Under the pieces are notes generated by a model. That model ran no database searches, was not told the DNA's origin, and saw only the letters and a list, made by a program, of their open reading frames with translations. From positions 232,468 through 296,467 of the forward strand of contig NZ_JASZYF010000008.1 of NCBI RefSeq assembly GCF_030317115.1: a DNA stretch of 64,000 bases, given 5' to 3'. Positions 40,806 through 49,345 of the stretch are shown here, piece by piece. A program made the position numbers and the translations under genes. Numbering within the stretch: position 1 is the first letter of the stretch; every line of letters begins with the position of its first letter. The DNA comes from Variovorax gracilis (GTDB lineage Bacteria; Pseudomonadota; Gammaproteobacteria; Burkholderiales; Burkholderiaceae_C).

Positions 40806-41966
40806 TCACTCCCTCGGCGGCTTCTTCGCGATGCCCATCGTCTTCGCGAGGATGCCCAGCATCACTTCGTCGGCGCCGCCGCCGATCGAGGCCAGCCGGC
40901 CATCGCGGTACAGGCGCGATACGCGGTTCTCCCAGGTGAAGCCCATGCCGCCCCAGAACTGCAGGCAGGTGTCGGCCACCTCGCGGGTGAGCCGGCCGCA
41001 CTTGAGCTTGGCCATCGAGGCCAGTTCGGTCACGTCCTGGCCCTGCACATGCAGGTCGCAGGCGCGGTAGGTGAGGGCGCGCAGGGCCTCGACCTCGGTC
41101 TTGAGTTCCGCGAGCTTGAACTGCACCCACTGCTGGTCGGCCAGCGTGCCGCCGAAGAGCTTGCGCTGCTGCGCCCATTCGATGGTCTCGGCGATGCAGT
41201 CGTCCAGCGGCAGCAACGAACTCGCGGCGCACCACAGCCGTTCTTCCTGGAACTGCTGCATCTGGTAGACGAAGCCCTGGCCTTCCTCGCCGATGCGGTA
41301 ACGCTGTGGCACGCGGACGTTGTCGAAGTAGATGAGCCCGGTGTCGCTCGAGTGCATGCCGATCTTGCGGATCTTCCTTGCCTTCTCGATGCCGGGGCTG
41401 TCCATCGGCACGATGACCAGCGACTTGTTGCGATGCACCGGCCCGTCGCCGGTATTGACCAGCATGCACATCCAGTCTGCCTGCAGGCTGTTGGTGATCC
41501 ACATCTTCTGGCCGGTGATGAGGTAGTCATCGCCGTCCTTGCGCGCGTGGCTCTTGAGGCCTGCGACATCGCTGCCGGCGCCGGGCTCGCTCACGCCGAT
41601 GCAGCCCACCGTGGCGCCGGCTATGGCGGGCACCAGGAATTCGCGGCGCAGGGCGTCGCTGCCGAAGCGCGCGAGCGCGGGTGTGCACATGTCTGTCTGT
41701 ACGCCGATCGCCATCGGCACGCCGCCGCAGCTCACGTGGCCCAGCGCCTCGGCGAGCGCCATCGCGTAGGAGTAGTCGAGGCCGGCGCCGCCGTATTCCT
41801 CCGGCTTGTTGAGCCCCAGGAGCCCGAGCGCCCCGAGCTTCCCGAACACCTCGTGCGCAGGAAAGCTCTCGGCGGCCTCCCATTCGTCCACATGGGGATT
41901 GATCTCCTCGTCGATGAAGCGACGCATCGTCTTCTGGATCTCGAGATGCTCGTGCGTGTACTGCAT
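40806..41966 (-). CDS. Acyl-CoA dehydrogenase
   Basis: A FAD flavoenzyme forming enoyl-CoA from acyl-CoA and passing electrons to ETF. The 386-residue product shows the family motifs: IGVSEPGAGSDVAGLKSHA and YLITGQKMWITNSLQADWM in the middle beta-domain, LAELKTEVEALRALTYRA and a C-terminal QFWGGMGFTWENRVSRLYRDGRL, where the RLYRD arginine and the preceding segment line the FAD site. Chain specificity is not clear; the N-terminal YTHEHLEIQKTMRRFIDEEI resembles the long-chain/aromatic group. It is 77 bp downstream of the epimerase gene on the same strand. Confidence 0.92.
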   Translation of the reverse strand: MQYTHEHLEIQKTMRRFIDEEINPHVDEWEAAESFPAHEVFGKLGALGLLGLNKPEEYGGAGLDYSYAMALAEALGHVSCGGVPMAIGVQTDMCTPALARFGSDALRREFLVPAIAGATVGCIGVSEPGAGSDVAGLKSHARKDGDDYLITGQKMWITNSLQADWMCMLVNTGDGPVHRNKSLVIVPMDSPGIEKARKIRKIGMHSSDTGLIYFDNVRVPQRYRIGEEGQGFVYQMQQFQEERLWCAASSLLPLDDCIAETIEWAQQRKLFGGTLADQQWVQFKLAELKTEVEALRALTYRACDLHVQGQDVTELASMAKLKCGRLTREVADTCLQFWGGMGFTWENRVSRLYRDGRLASIGGGADEVMLGILAKTMGIAKKPPRE

Positions 41967-42043
41967 GCCTTGTCTCCGGTCGGTCCACTGTCAGCTTTGC
42001 CGACTCTAGGTCCGGCCGAGTCCGCCGTGCTTGCGGGAAGTGG

Positions 42044-43045
42044 CTACAGGGTGCTGCGAAGGGCGCCGGCCGGTCCTCCATCGCCCAGGCAGCCCAGCCC
42101 CTGCAGCGCCGTTGCCACGGCAGTGTCCAGCGCGGTATGCGGCTCGCTGCCAAGGACCGACAGCAGTCGTGCATTGCGCAGGCGCACCGGCTGCTCCCAG
42201 AGGTAGCGCATCTCGCGCAGCTCCCGGAACAGGGGCACGAAAGGCGACGCCAGGGTCACCAGCCACCAGGGAAAGCGCCTGGCCGGCAGATCGGGCCGCC
42301 CGCACGCTCGGCGGATGGCTGCCTGCATCCGGGTGCCGTCCGCATCCCAGTGCCCAGCCATGTGGAAGGTGTCGAAGGCGGCGAGCGCGCTTTCCCGTTC
42401 GACGAGTTGGACGATGGTTTCCGCCACGTCCGGCAGGTAGGCCCACTGGTGGCCGACCCCGCGACGGCCCGGGTCGGTGGTCGCGGCGAGCGGCCGGCCG
42501 GGCTTTGCCAGCTGGGCGAACCAGTTATTGCCGGAGCGTGGCCCGAAGAAGTCGCCGGCCCGCACGATCAATGTGCGCACCCCGCGACCGGCGGCTTCGC
42601 GCAGGCGCTGTTCCATCTGGACGCGGATCGCGCCCTTGCGCGTGTCCGGATGCTGCGGCGAGGTTTCGACGAGGTCGGGGAACGCGTCCGGACCGTAGTT
42701 GTAGACGGTGCCTGGCAGCGCGATGCGCGCACCGGAGGCTTCGGCCGCGCGGATCGTGCTTTCGAGCATCGGCAGCACCAGCGTCCTCCAGTTGCGGTAG
42801 CCAGGCGGATTGACGGCATGGACGATCAGCGACGCGCCCCGCGCGGCGGCGATCACGCTGTCGGCGTCGAGCGCATCGCCCGCCACCCATTCCGGCTGCG
42901 CCGTGCCGGCCGGCCATTGCGCCGCCGCTTTCGCCGGGTCACGCGCCAGCGCCCGAACCCGCCAGCCGCGCCGCAGCAGCGCTGCCGCCGTTTCGCCGCC
43001 GATCCCGCCCGTCGCGCCGAGCACCAAGGCCATACCTAGTTCCAT
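42044..43045 (-). CDS. NAD-dependent epimerase/dehydratase (extended SDR) family protein
   Basis: The 333-residue product has the dinucleotide-binding LVLGATGGIGGETAAALL at residues 7-24 and an NAD(P)-binding strand pattern, AGRGVRTLIVRAGDFFGPRSG and HQWAYLPDVAETIVQLVE, as in atypical SDRs and NmrA-like epimerases. The usual YxxxK seems replaced by a Tyr in VYNYGPDAF, so activity is uncertain. ATG 43045 is chosen because AAGGA lies six bases upstream. It is divergent from a LysR gene with palindromic sites between, so it is probably a target of that regulator. Confidence 0.8.
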   Translation of the reverse strand: MELGMALVLGATGGIGGETAAALLRRGWRVRALARDPAKAAAQWPAGTAQPEWVAGDALDADSVIAAARGASLIVHAVNPPGYRNWRTLVLPMLESTIRAAEASGARIALPGTVYNYGPDAFPDLVETSPQHPDTRKGAIRVQMEQRLREAAGRGVRTLIVRAGDFFGPRSGNNWFAQLAKPGRPLAATTDPGRRGVGHQWAYLPDVAETIVQLVERESALAAFDTFHMAGHWDADGTRMQAAIRRACGRPDLPARRFPWWLVTLASPFVPLFRELREMRYLWEQPVRLRNARLLSVLGSEPHTALDTAVATALQGLGCLGDGGPAGALRSTL

Positions 43046-43095
43046 GAGCATTCCTTTTCGTGAAAGGTCAATTCTTGGGGCGGGGCTGTGTAAAC

Positions 43096-43117
43096 ACAAT
43101 TGTCATGGCGATGCCAT
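43096..43117. promoter_or_regulatory. Paired palindromes between epimerase and LysR genes
   Basis: ACAATTGT (43096-43103), an 8-bp perfect palindrome, is followed by ATGGC-GAT-GCCAT (43105-43117). Both sit in the 89-bp gap between the divergent genes and may be regulator sites. Confidence 0.35.
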
Positions 43118-43134
43118 CGGCTAGCATGAAATGT

Positions 43135-44043
43135 ATGAGCTTGAATCCACTGGACTGGGAAAGCCAGCGCGCCTTCCTCGCCGTCCTTCGCGAGGGCAGC
43201 CTGTCGGCCGCAGCCCGGGCGCTCGGCATCGCCCAACCCACGGTGCGCCGCCGCCTGGATGCGCTGGAGCGTTCCATCGGCGTGGCGCTTTTCACCCGCT
43301 CGCCCAGCGGCCTGACGCCGACCGATGCGGCGCGGGAGCTTGGCACCCACGCGGAAACCATGGCCGCCGCGGCCGACGCATTTGCGCGCGCCGCCTCGGC
43401 GGACACCGATGCCGCGTCGGGCACGGTCCGCATCACCGCCAGCGACGTGATGGGCGCGGAGGTGCTGCCTGCGGTGCTGGCCGAATTGCAGGATGCGCAG
43501 CCAGGCCTGGTGTTCGAACTGAGCCTCACCAACCGCAACGAGGACTTGCTGCGGCACGAAGCCGACATCGCGGTGCGCATGGTGCGGCCGACGCAGGCCG
43601 CCATGGTGGCCACGCGAGTCGGCGTGGTGGAGCTGGGTTTCTACGCCAGGGCCGCTTACCTGGAAAAGCACGGGACGCCGACAGCGCTCGATGAACTCGG
43701 TCGATTCGCGCTGATCGGCCCGGACCGCGAGACCGCCTACCTGAGCACGTTGCGTGCGCTTGGCGTCGATTTGAAGCGCTCGATGCTCAGCTGCCGCACC
43801 GACAGCCAGGTTGCGCAACTGGGCGCGATCCGCGCGGGCCTCGGCATCGGCATCTGCCAGAAGGGGCTCGCGCTGCGCGACCCGTTGCTGGTGCCGGTGC
43901 TGGCGAACGAGTTCCGCTACGAGCTGGAGACCTGGGTCACCATGCACGAGGATCTGCGGCGCATGCGACGGGTGCGCGCGACCTTCGCGCACCTGGTCGC
44001 CGCGCTGACGTCGTACTGCAACGCCGGCAGCGCCCCGGCCTGA
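43135..44043 (+). CDS. LysR-type transcriptional regulator
   Basis: The 302-residue product has an N-terminal helix-turn-helix (QRAFLAVLREGSLSAAARALGIAQPTVRRRLDALERSIGVALFTR) and a LysR effector domain (GTVRITASDVMGAEVLPAVLAELQ, then HEADIAVRMVRPTQAAMVATRVG). MSLNPLDWE at ATG 43135 is the usual beginning; ATG 43126 would add three residues. No inducer can be named. It is divergent from the epimerase gene and likely regulates it. Confidence 0.9.
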   Translation: MSLNPLDWESQRAFLAVLREGSLSAAARALGIAQPTVRRRLDALERSIGVALFTRSPSGLTPTDAARELGTHAETMAAAADAFARAASADTDAASGTVRITASDVMGAEVLPAVLAELQDAQPGLVFELSLTNRNEDLLRHEADIAVRMVRPTQAAMVATRVGVVELGFYARAAYLEKHGTPTALDELGRFALIGPDRETAYLSTLRALGVDLKRSMLSCRTDSQVAQLGAIRAGLGIGICQKGLALRDPLLVPVLANEFRYELETWVTMHEDLRRMRRVRATFAHLVAALTSYCNAGSAPA

Positions 44044-44060
44044 TCACGCCCTTCGAGCCT

Positions 44061-45698
44061 TCAGCGCTGTGGCCGGATCCGGTAGAGCGCGTTGTTGCGG
44101 TCCGCCGTCATGTAGATCGTCCCGTCGCTTCCGACCGCCACGCCGGTCGGCACGTAGGGCGGCGGCATTCCCGGACCGCCTTCGAGGCCGATCGGCAGGT
44201 TTTCCGCGACGGTGCGCCGCGTGCCGCTCGCGATGTCGATTTCAACCAGCCGCCGCGCCGCGCTCTCCGCGACGATGAAAGTGCCCCACGGTGTCTGAGC
44301 CACCCCTTCGGGCATCGCCAGCCCCTCGGCGACGGCGCGCAGCGGAGCGCTGGCGTCGAGAGGAATGCGTGTCAGCTTGCCCGCGGCCTCGGTCACATAA
44401 AGCGAACCATCCTTGCCCATGGTCATCTGCACCGGCCCGGCCAGGCCGCTGGCGATGACTTCCTTGTTCTCGAACTTCGGCCCGCTCGCGCGGCTGACGC
44501 TGCCGGTTGCAATCTCGGCGTAGATCACGCTGCCGTCGGGCATGGGAATGGCGTCGACCGGCGCCTTCAGGCCGTGCAGCACACCGGTGGTCTTGAGCGT
44601 CTTCCGGTCCACCAATTGAACCGTGCCGGTGAACCACGACGTCAGCGCGAAGTGCGTGGCCGACAGGCCGACCGCGAACGGGTACTCCAGTTCCGGATCG
44701 CGCTGCATGCGGAAGATGTCGCGCACCGCACCGCTGGTGGCGTCGACCTGGCGGAAGCCGAAGATGTCGGCCACCCAGAGGTCGTTGCCGTCGATCTTGA
44801 TGCCGGCCGGCACGGCGAGCTTGCCGCCGGTGAGCAGTCGCAATTCGCCGGTTGCGGGATTGAAGGCCTCGATGGAGTTGTCCGCCATGTTCGACACGTA
44901 GACCGTGCCTTCCGGCGCGATGGCGAGGTTGTCGAGCGATGGCTTGAGCTGCTTGGCGACGGTCTTGCGGCCCGTCGCGAGGTCCACGCGCACCAGTTCG
45001 CCGCTGCGCGCATCGACCACCCACAGGTTGCCCTTGCCGTCGAGATTCGCCGCGGCGGGGATCTTGAATCCGTCGGCGATCACGGTCATGGCGCCGTTGG
45101 CCGGATCGATCTTCACCACCTGTCCCTTGAACCACAACGGGCCGTAGAGCATCCCGTCCGGGCCGACCTCGAAGCCATTGAAGCCACCCATGTCCTTCTT
45201 GATCAGGCGCGGAGGCTTCTGGCCCGCGACGTCGATCTCCCACAGCGCGTCGCCCAGGAACACCTGCGATGCATAGAGCTTGCCGTTGCGCCGGTCGAAG
45301 TCGAGCGAGTTGAGGCCGGGCAGGTCCTTGGCGAGCACGCGCATCGGTGCGCTGTCGCTCTCGCGCATGCGCAGCGTGCCCATCAGGTAGTTGGTCCACG
45401 CCAGCTCGCCCTTGGGGCCGATCGCGATGTCGTCGGCCTGGCCTTCGACGCTCTTGATCAGCACGCGCGCGGCGCCGGTCTGGCGGTCGACTTCCCACAA
45501 CGCGTTGCCGACCACCGATCCTGCGAGCAGCCGACCCTGGCGATCGACCGCGAGGCCGTGCACGCCCGAGAAGGAGGAGGGTGCAACGATCGCTTCAGGC
45601 GCTGCCCATGTGCCGGGCCGGGTGGGCGGCGCGGTGGTCGTGCAGGCGCCCAGAAGGAATGCCGACGCCAGCAAGGCGCCGCCGAAGATCCGCTTCAT
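44061..45698 (-). CDS. Lipoprotein with NHL/SMP-30-type beta-propeller
   Basis: The 545-residue product has a lipoprotein signal: MKRIFGGALLASAFLLGACTT with the lipid-anchored Cys19, so it is periplasmic and attached to a membrane. The remainder repeats a four-strand unit (for example VHGLAVDRQGRLLAGSVVGNALWEVDRQTG, then GNLWVVDARSGELVRVDLATG and DGTIYMTADRNNALYRI), characteristic of SMP-30/gluconolactonase or virginiamycin B lyase-like propellers, with eight or more blades, possibly two propellers. The substrate is unknown; a sugar-lactone hydrolase or a structural role are both possible. ATG 45698 follows GAGGAGA. It lies between convergent LysR and a leftward ABC exporter pair. Confidence 0.8.
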   Translation of the reverse strand: MKRIFGGALLASAFLLGACTTTAPPTRPGTWAAPEAIVAPSSFSGVHGLAVDRQGRLLAGSVVGNALWEVDRQTGAARVLIKSVEGQADDIAIGPKGELAWTNYLMGTLRMRESDSAPMRVLAKDLPGLNSLDFDRRNGKLYASQVFLGDALWEIDVAGQKPPRLIKKDMGGFNGFEVGPDGMLYGPLWFKGQVVKIDPANGAMTVIADGFKIPAAANLDGKGNLWVVDARSGELVRVDLATGRKTVAKQLKPSLDNLAIAPEGTVYVSNMADNSIEAFNPATGELRLLTGGKLAVPAGIKIDGNDLWVADIFGFRQVDATSGAVRDIFRMQRDPELEYPFAVGLSATHFALTSWFTGTVQLVDRKTLKTTGVLHGLKAPVDAIPMPDGSVIYAEIATGSVSRASGPKFENKEVIASGLAGPVQMTMGKDGSLYVTEAAGKLTRIPLDASAPLRAVAEGLAMPEGVAQTPWGTFIVAESAARRLVEIDIASGTRRTVAENLPIGLEGGPGMPPPYVPTGVAVGSDGTIYMTADRNNALYRIRPQR

Positions 45699-45791
45699 GT
45701 TGTCTCCTCGTTGTGGAAGTCCCCGTCGCAGTCTAGGAGCGGAGCCCCGCTTTGCAGTCACCCCCGGGACAAGCGCGAGCGCGCGCACGCC

Positions 45792-46622
45792 TCAGGCCCG
45801 GAAACGCCTTCGCGTCAGTCCCAATGCAACCCAGTACGCGACGACCGTGTACACCACCAGAACCAGCGCATGTCGCCACCAGTCGAGCGGCCACTGGTCC
45901 ATGAAGAGCGGCCGCACCAGCGCCACCGCGTTGGTCAGCGGCAGCCACGCGGCGACCGCTCGCACCACGCCGGGCAACTGGTCCAGCGGAAAGAACACGC
46001 CCGACAGGAACATCATCGGCGTCATGAACAGCGTGAAGTAGTAGGTGAAGAAGTCGTAGCCCTTCGCCAGCGCATTGAAGATCAGCGCGATGCACGAGAA
46101 GGTGATGCCGACGCCCACGAGCACGAACCATGCGATGAAGAGCTTCGGGGTGTGGCTGATGCCCAGGCCGAGCATCACGAACAGGATCGCGGTGGTCGTG
46201 AAGATCGCCTTGAAGCCGGCCCACAGCATCTCTGCCAGCACCACGTCGTCGAGCCCGACCGGCGCATTCATGATGCCGTCCCAGGTCTTCTGCACGTGCA
46301 TGCGCGAGAAGGCCGAATACAGCGCCTCGAAGGAAGCGGCGTTCATCGCGCTCATGCAGACCGAGCCGCTGGCGAGGAAGAGGATGTAGGGGATGTGGGT
46401 GCCGTCGACCTGCACATCACCCACCAGCGCGCCCATGCCGTAGCCGAAGGCCACCAGCCAGATCAGCGGCTCCGCGATGTTGCCGATCAGGCTGGGGATG
46501 GCGAGCTTGCGCCACACCAGCAGGTTGCGCAGGAACACCGGCCACCAGCGCATCGAGAGTTCGGGCGGGCGCCAGACGGAGCGCATCGCTGCGACAGGGG
46601 AAGAAGAAGCCAGGCTCGACAT
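45792..46622 (-). CDS. ABC-2 type permease, NodJ-like
   Basis: The 276-residue product has six predicted membrane spans and matches the ABC-2 permease family represented by NodJ and DrrB: LIWLVAFGYGMGALVG, YILFLASGSVCMSAMNAASFEALYSAFSRM, and KTWDGIMNAPVGLDDVVLAEMLWAGFKA, followed by FLSGVFFPLDQLPGVVRAVAAWLPLTNAVALVRPL. It is downstream of the ATPase gene, 5 bp apart, forming an exporter. NodIJ exports Nod factor in rhizobia, but homologues are widespread in non-symbiotic Burkholderiales and export unidentified lipids or saccharides. Confidence 0.88.
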   Translation of the reverse strand: MSSLASSSPVAAMRSVWRPPELSMRWWPVFLRNLLVWRKLAIPSLIGNIAEPLIWLVAFGYGMGALVGDVQVDGTHIPYILFLASGSVCMSAMNAASFEALYSAFSRMHVQKTWDGIMNAPVGLDDVVLAEMLWAGFKAIFTTTAILFVMLGLGISHTPKLFIAWFVLVGVGITFSCIALIFNALAKGYDFFTYYFTLFMTPMMFLSGVFFPLDQLPGVVRAVAAWLPLTNAVALVRPLFMDQWPLDWWRHALVLVVYTVVAYWVALGLTRRRFRA

Positions 46623-46627
46623 GCGAA

Positions 46628-47554
46628 TCAACCATCCTCTCTGATCTGGCGGCCGGTGAGCTTGAGGAACAGGTCCTCGAGATTGGCCGGCCGATGGAAG
46701 GTGCGCAGGCCGCTGCGGTCGCCCAGCGCCGCCATCAGGCCGCGCGCATCCTGCGTATAGAAGAACACCGTCTCGCCGCTGACCTCGACGCGGGCCGCGT
46801 AGTCTTTCAGCGGCGACTGCGCCAGTTCGAGCGCGCCGTTGCCGTAGAGCTCCACGACGTCGGGTTCCAGGTACTCGGCGATCAGGTCGCGCGGCCGGCC
46901 TTCGGCGATCTTGCGCCCGTGGTCCAGCACGAGCAGGCGCGAGCACAGGCGCTCGGCCTCGTCCATGAAGTGGGTGGTCAGCAGGATCGACTTGCCTTGC
47001 TGCAGCAGCACCTGCAGGCGCTCCCACATGAGATGTCGCGCCTGCGGGTCCAGGCCGGTGGTCGGCTCGTCGAGCATCAGCAGCCTCGGGTCGTTGACCA
47101 GCGCGCGCGCGAGCGACAGGCGTCGCCGCATGCCGCCCGAAAGCTCGCCTGGCTTCGCGTCGGCCTTGTGCGAGAGCGCGGCGAATTCCAGCAGCTGCGG
47201 GATACGCGGCGCGATCTCCGCGCGCCGCAAGCCGAAGTAGCGCGCGTAGACCAGGAGGTTTTCCGCACAGGTGAAGTCGGGGTCGAGCGTATCGAACTGG
47301 CTCACCACGCCAAGCTGCGCCTTGATGGCGCGCGCATCCTCCGGCATCGAGAGGCCGCCCAGCGCCTCGATGGTGCCGCCGTCGGGCGAGGTCAGCCCGA
47401 GGCACATGCGGATCGTGGTCGTCTTGCCGGCGCCGTTGGGCCCGATCACGCCCAGGCATTCGCCCGGTGCGATCTCGAAGGACAGGTCGTCCACCACGGT
47501 GGTCGTGCCGTAGCGCTTGTGGAGGTGGCTGGCGTGGAAGAGGGGCGTCGGCAC
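46628..47554 (-). CDS. ABC exporter ATP-binding protein, NodI-like
   Basis: The 308-residue product has Walker A GPNGAGKTTT near residues 39-48, the signature LSGGMRRRLSLARAL, Walker B LLMLDEPTTGLDP and the H-loop TTHFMDEAERLCS. RHLMWERLQVLLQQGKSILLTTHFM and the C-terminal extension after the ATPase core are typical of NodI/DrrA proteins. The start is taken as GTG 47554, since no ATG is in frame nearby; a TTG further upstream is possible. It forms an operon with the permease gene. Confidence 0.9.
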   Translation of the reverse strand: MPTPLFHASHLHKRYGTTTVVDDLSFEIAPGECLGVIGPNGAGKTTTIRMCLGLTSPDGGTIEALGGLSMPEDARAIKAQLGVVSQFDTLDPDFTCAENLLVYARYFGLRRAEIAPRIPQLLEFAALSHKADAKPGELSGGMRRRLSLARALVNDPRLLMLDEPTTGLDPQARHLMWERLQVLLQQGKSILLTTHFMDEAERLCSRLLVLDHGRKIAEGRPRDLIAEYLEPDVVELYGNGALELAQSPLKDYAARVEVSGETVFFYTQDARGLMAALGDRSGLRTFHRPANLEDLFLKLTGRQIREDG

Positions 47555-47603
47555 CGCGGCATTGTGGCGTATGAACAAGGATTCGATGTCGGTGCAAGCA
47601 ATG

Positions 47604-47698
47604 CCGGATACCCCGCGGAACCGGCTCTGCCGGGCCGCAGGGGTTGCGCCCCGAGAGGGGGTGGGCGGCCGCACGAAGTGGGCAAGCCTCGGGGAGAT
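47604..47698 (-). repeat. 95-bp-class structured repeat, copy 8
   Basis: Directly downstream of the LysR stop (47701) in sense orientation, and upstream of the exporter genes. Arms ACCCC/GGGGT surround CCGGCTCTGCCGG; the end reads GGCAAGCCTCGGGG, one base different from the consensus. Confidence 0.83.
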
Positions 47699-47700
47699 CG

Positions 47701-48591
47701 CTAGAGACTGAGGCCTGCGAATTCGCTCTTCATCCAGTCGATGAATGCCCGCGTGCGTGCTGGCAGCAGGCGCGCATGGGGGTAGATCACGCTCACCGGG
47801 CGCGGCGGAAGCTCGAACTCGTCCAGCACGATCACGAGCCGCCCCTGCCTGACGAAAGGCATCACCTGGTAGGAGAAGAACATCCCGAACCCGATGCCCG
47901 CCGCGCAGGCCTCGACGGCTGGTGCGATGTGATTGAACTCCAGGTTGCCGCGCGCAGCGATCGCCAGCGGCCGGCCATGGTCGCGAAAGGTCCAGTGCAC
48001 CGTGCTGCTCGGATGTATGCGCACGCAATTGGCATCGAGCAGCTCGCGCGGATGCCGGGGCGTGCCGTGCGCCTGGAGATAGGCGGGGCTCGCGACCACC
48101 ACGCGCCGGATGCTGCCGAGTTGCTGGGCGACCAGCGATGAATCCTCCAGGGCGCTGATGCGGATGCCGACGTCAATGCCTTCTTCGAGCAGGTTCACGC
48201 TGCGGTCGTGCAGCAGCACGCTGCAGCGCATCTTGTCGTAGCGCTGCAGGAAGCGGACGATCGCCGGCGACACGTACATGTGGCCGAACAGCACCGGCGC
48301 CGTGACGGTGAGCTGCCCCGCGGGTTCGGCCGCGTCGACGGTGAGCGCCTGGTCCGCAGCGTCTGCGGCGGCCAGCACCTCGCGTGCGCTTTGCAGGTAG
48401 CTGCGGCCTTCCTCGGTGAGCGAGATGCGCCGGGTGGTGCGATGGAACAGCCGCACCCCCAGATGGGATTCGAGCGCGGCGAGTGAGCGCACCACCGCCG
48501 GCAGCGAGGTGTCGAGCGCGTCGGCCGCTTTGGTGAGGCTGCCCCGGTCGGCGATCTGCACGAAGGTCTGCATGGCTTTAAGACGATCCAT
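47701..48591 (-). CDS. LysR-type transcriptional regulator
   Basis: The 296-residue product starts MDRLKAMQTFVQIADRGSLTKAADALDTSLPAVVRSLAALESHLGVRLFHR, the helix-turn-helix of the small LysR group that often governs adjacent oxidoreductases. An effector domain follows (GQLTVTAPVLFGHMYVSPAIVRFLQRYDKMRC). ATG 48591 is chosen because the open frame upstream runs into the divergent promoter region of the GST gene. A divergent glutathione S-transferase gene 109 bp away is its probable target. Confidence 0.9.
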   Translation of the reverse strand: MDRLKAMQTFVQIADRGSLTKAADALDTSLPAVVRSLAALESHLGVRLFHRTTRRISLTEEGRSYLQSAREVLAAADAADQALTVDAAEPAGQLTVTAPVLFGHMYVSPAIVRFLQRYDKMRCSVLLHDRSVNLLEEGIDVGIRISALEDSSLVAQQLGSIRRVVVASPAYLQAHGTPRHPRELLDANCVRIHPSSTVHWTFRDHGRPLAIAARGNLEFNHIAPAVEACAAGIGFGMFFSYQVMPFVRQGRLVIVLDEFELPPRPVSVIYPHARLLPARTRAFIDWMKSEFAGLSL

Positions 48592-48700
48592 GAAGCGATT
48601 AAACCGGAAAACGCAGCAGTCAACTCCATCTGGACCCATTACTTCATCAGACAGAAGAAAACAGAATCGAGCCATTGCACACAGCCACAGGAGAACCGAC

Positions 48701-49345
48701 ATGACAACCGCTCGTCCCGCCCGACCCATCAAGGTCTACGGCCCTTCCATATCCGGCCACACGCATCGGGTGAAGTTGTTTCTTTCGCTGCTCGGGGTGC
48801 CCTTCGAGACGGTCGATGTGAACTTGCGTGCCGGCGAACATCGCACTCCCGAATTCCTGCAGCGCAATGCCTTCGGACAGGTGCCGGTGATCGAGGACGG
48901 CGACACGACGCTGGCCGACTCCAACGCGATCCTCGTCTACCTCAACGAGCGCTATGCCGCCGACCCGGCGCGCTGGTATCCGCGCGACCCGGCCGGCGCC
49001 GCCCGGGTGCAGCGCTGGCTGTCGGTCGCGGCCGGACAGCTCGCGGCGGGTCCGTCGGTGGCGCGTGTCATCGTGCTGTTCGGCCAGACCAGGGACGCGA
49101 CCGAGGTCATCTCGCGCAGCCACGACCTCTTGCGCGTGATGGAGCGCGAACTGGCGGAGCGCCCGTTCCTCGCAGGTTCCTCCGCGACGCTGGCGGACAT
49201 CGCCAATCACACCTACATTGCCCACGCGCCGGAGGGCAATGTGTCGCTCGAAGCGTATCCCCGCGTGCGCGATTGGCTGGCGCGGGTAGAGGCATTGCCG
49301 GGTTTCGTGCCGATGGCGGCATCGCGCATCGGGTTGGCAGCATGA
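48701..49345 (+). CDS. Glutathione S-transferase family protein
   Basis: A 214-residue cytosolic GST: N-terminal thioredoxin-like half (IKVYGPSISGHTHRVKLFLSLLGVPFETVDVNL) with the catalytic Ser in PSISGH at about residue 16-18, the glutathione-binding FGQVPVIEDGDTTLADSNAIL, and an all-helical half with FLAGSSATLADIANHTY containing the conserved Asp. It conjugates glutathione with electrophiles, or has a related lyase or isomerase activity. CAGGAGA precedes ATG 48701. It overlaps the next gene by 4 bp and forms a unit with it. Confidence 0.9.
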   Translation: MTTARPARPIKVYGPSISGHTHRVKLFLSLLGVPFETVDVNLRAGEHRTPEFLQRNAFGQVPVIEDGDTTLADSNAILVYLNERYAADPARWYPRDPAGAARVQRWLSVAAGQLAAGPSVARVIVLFGQTRDATEVISRSHDLLRVMERELAERPFLAGSSATLADIANHTYIAHAPEGNVSLEAYPRVRDWLARVEALPGFVPMAASRIGLAA

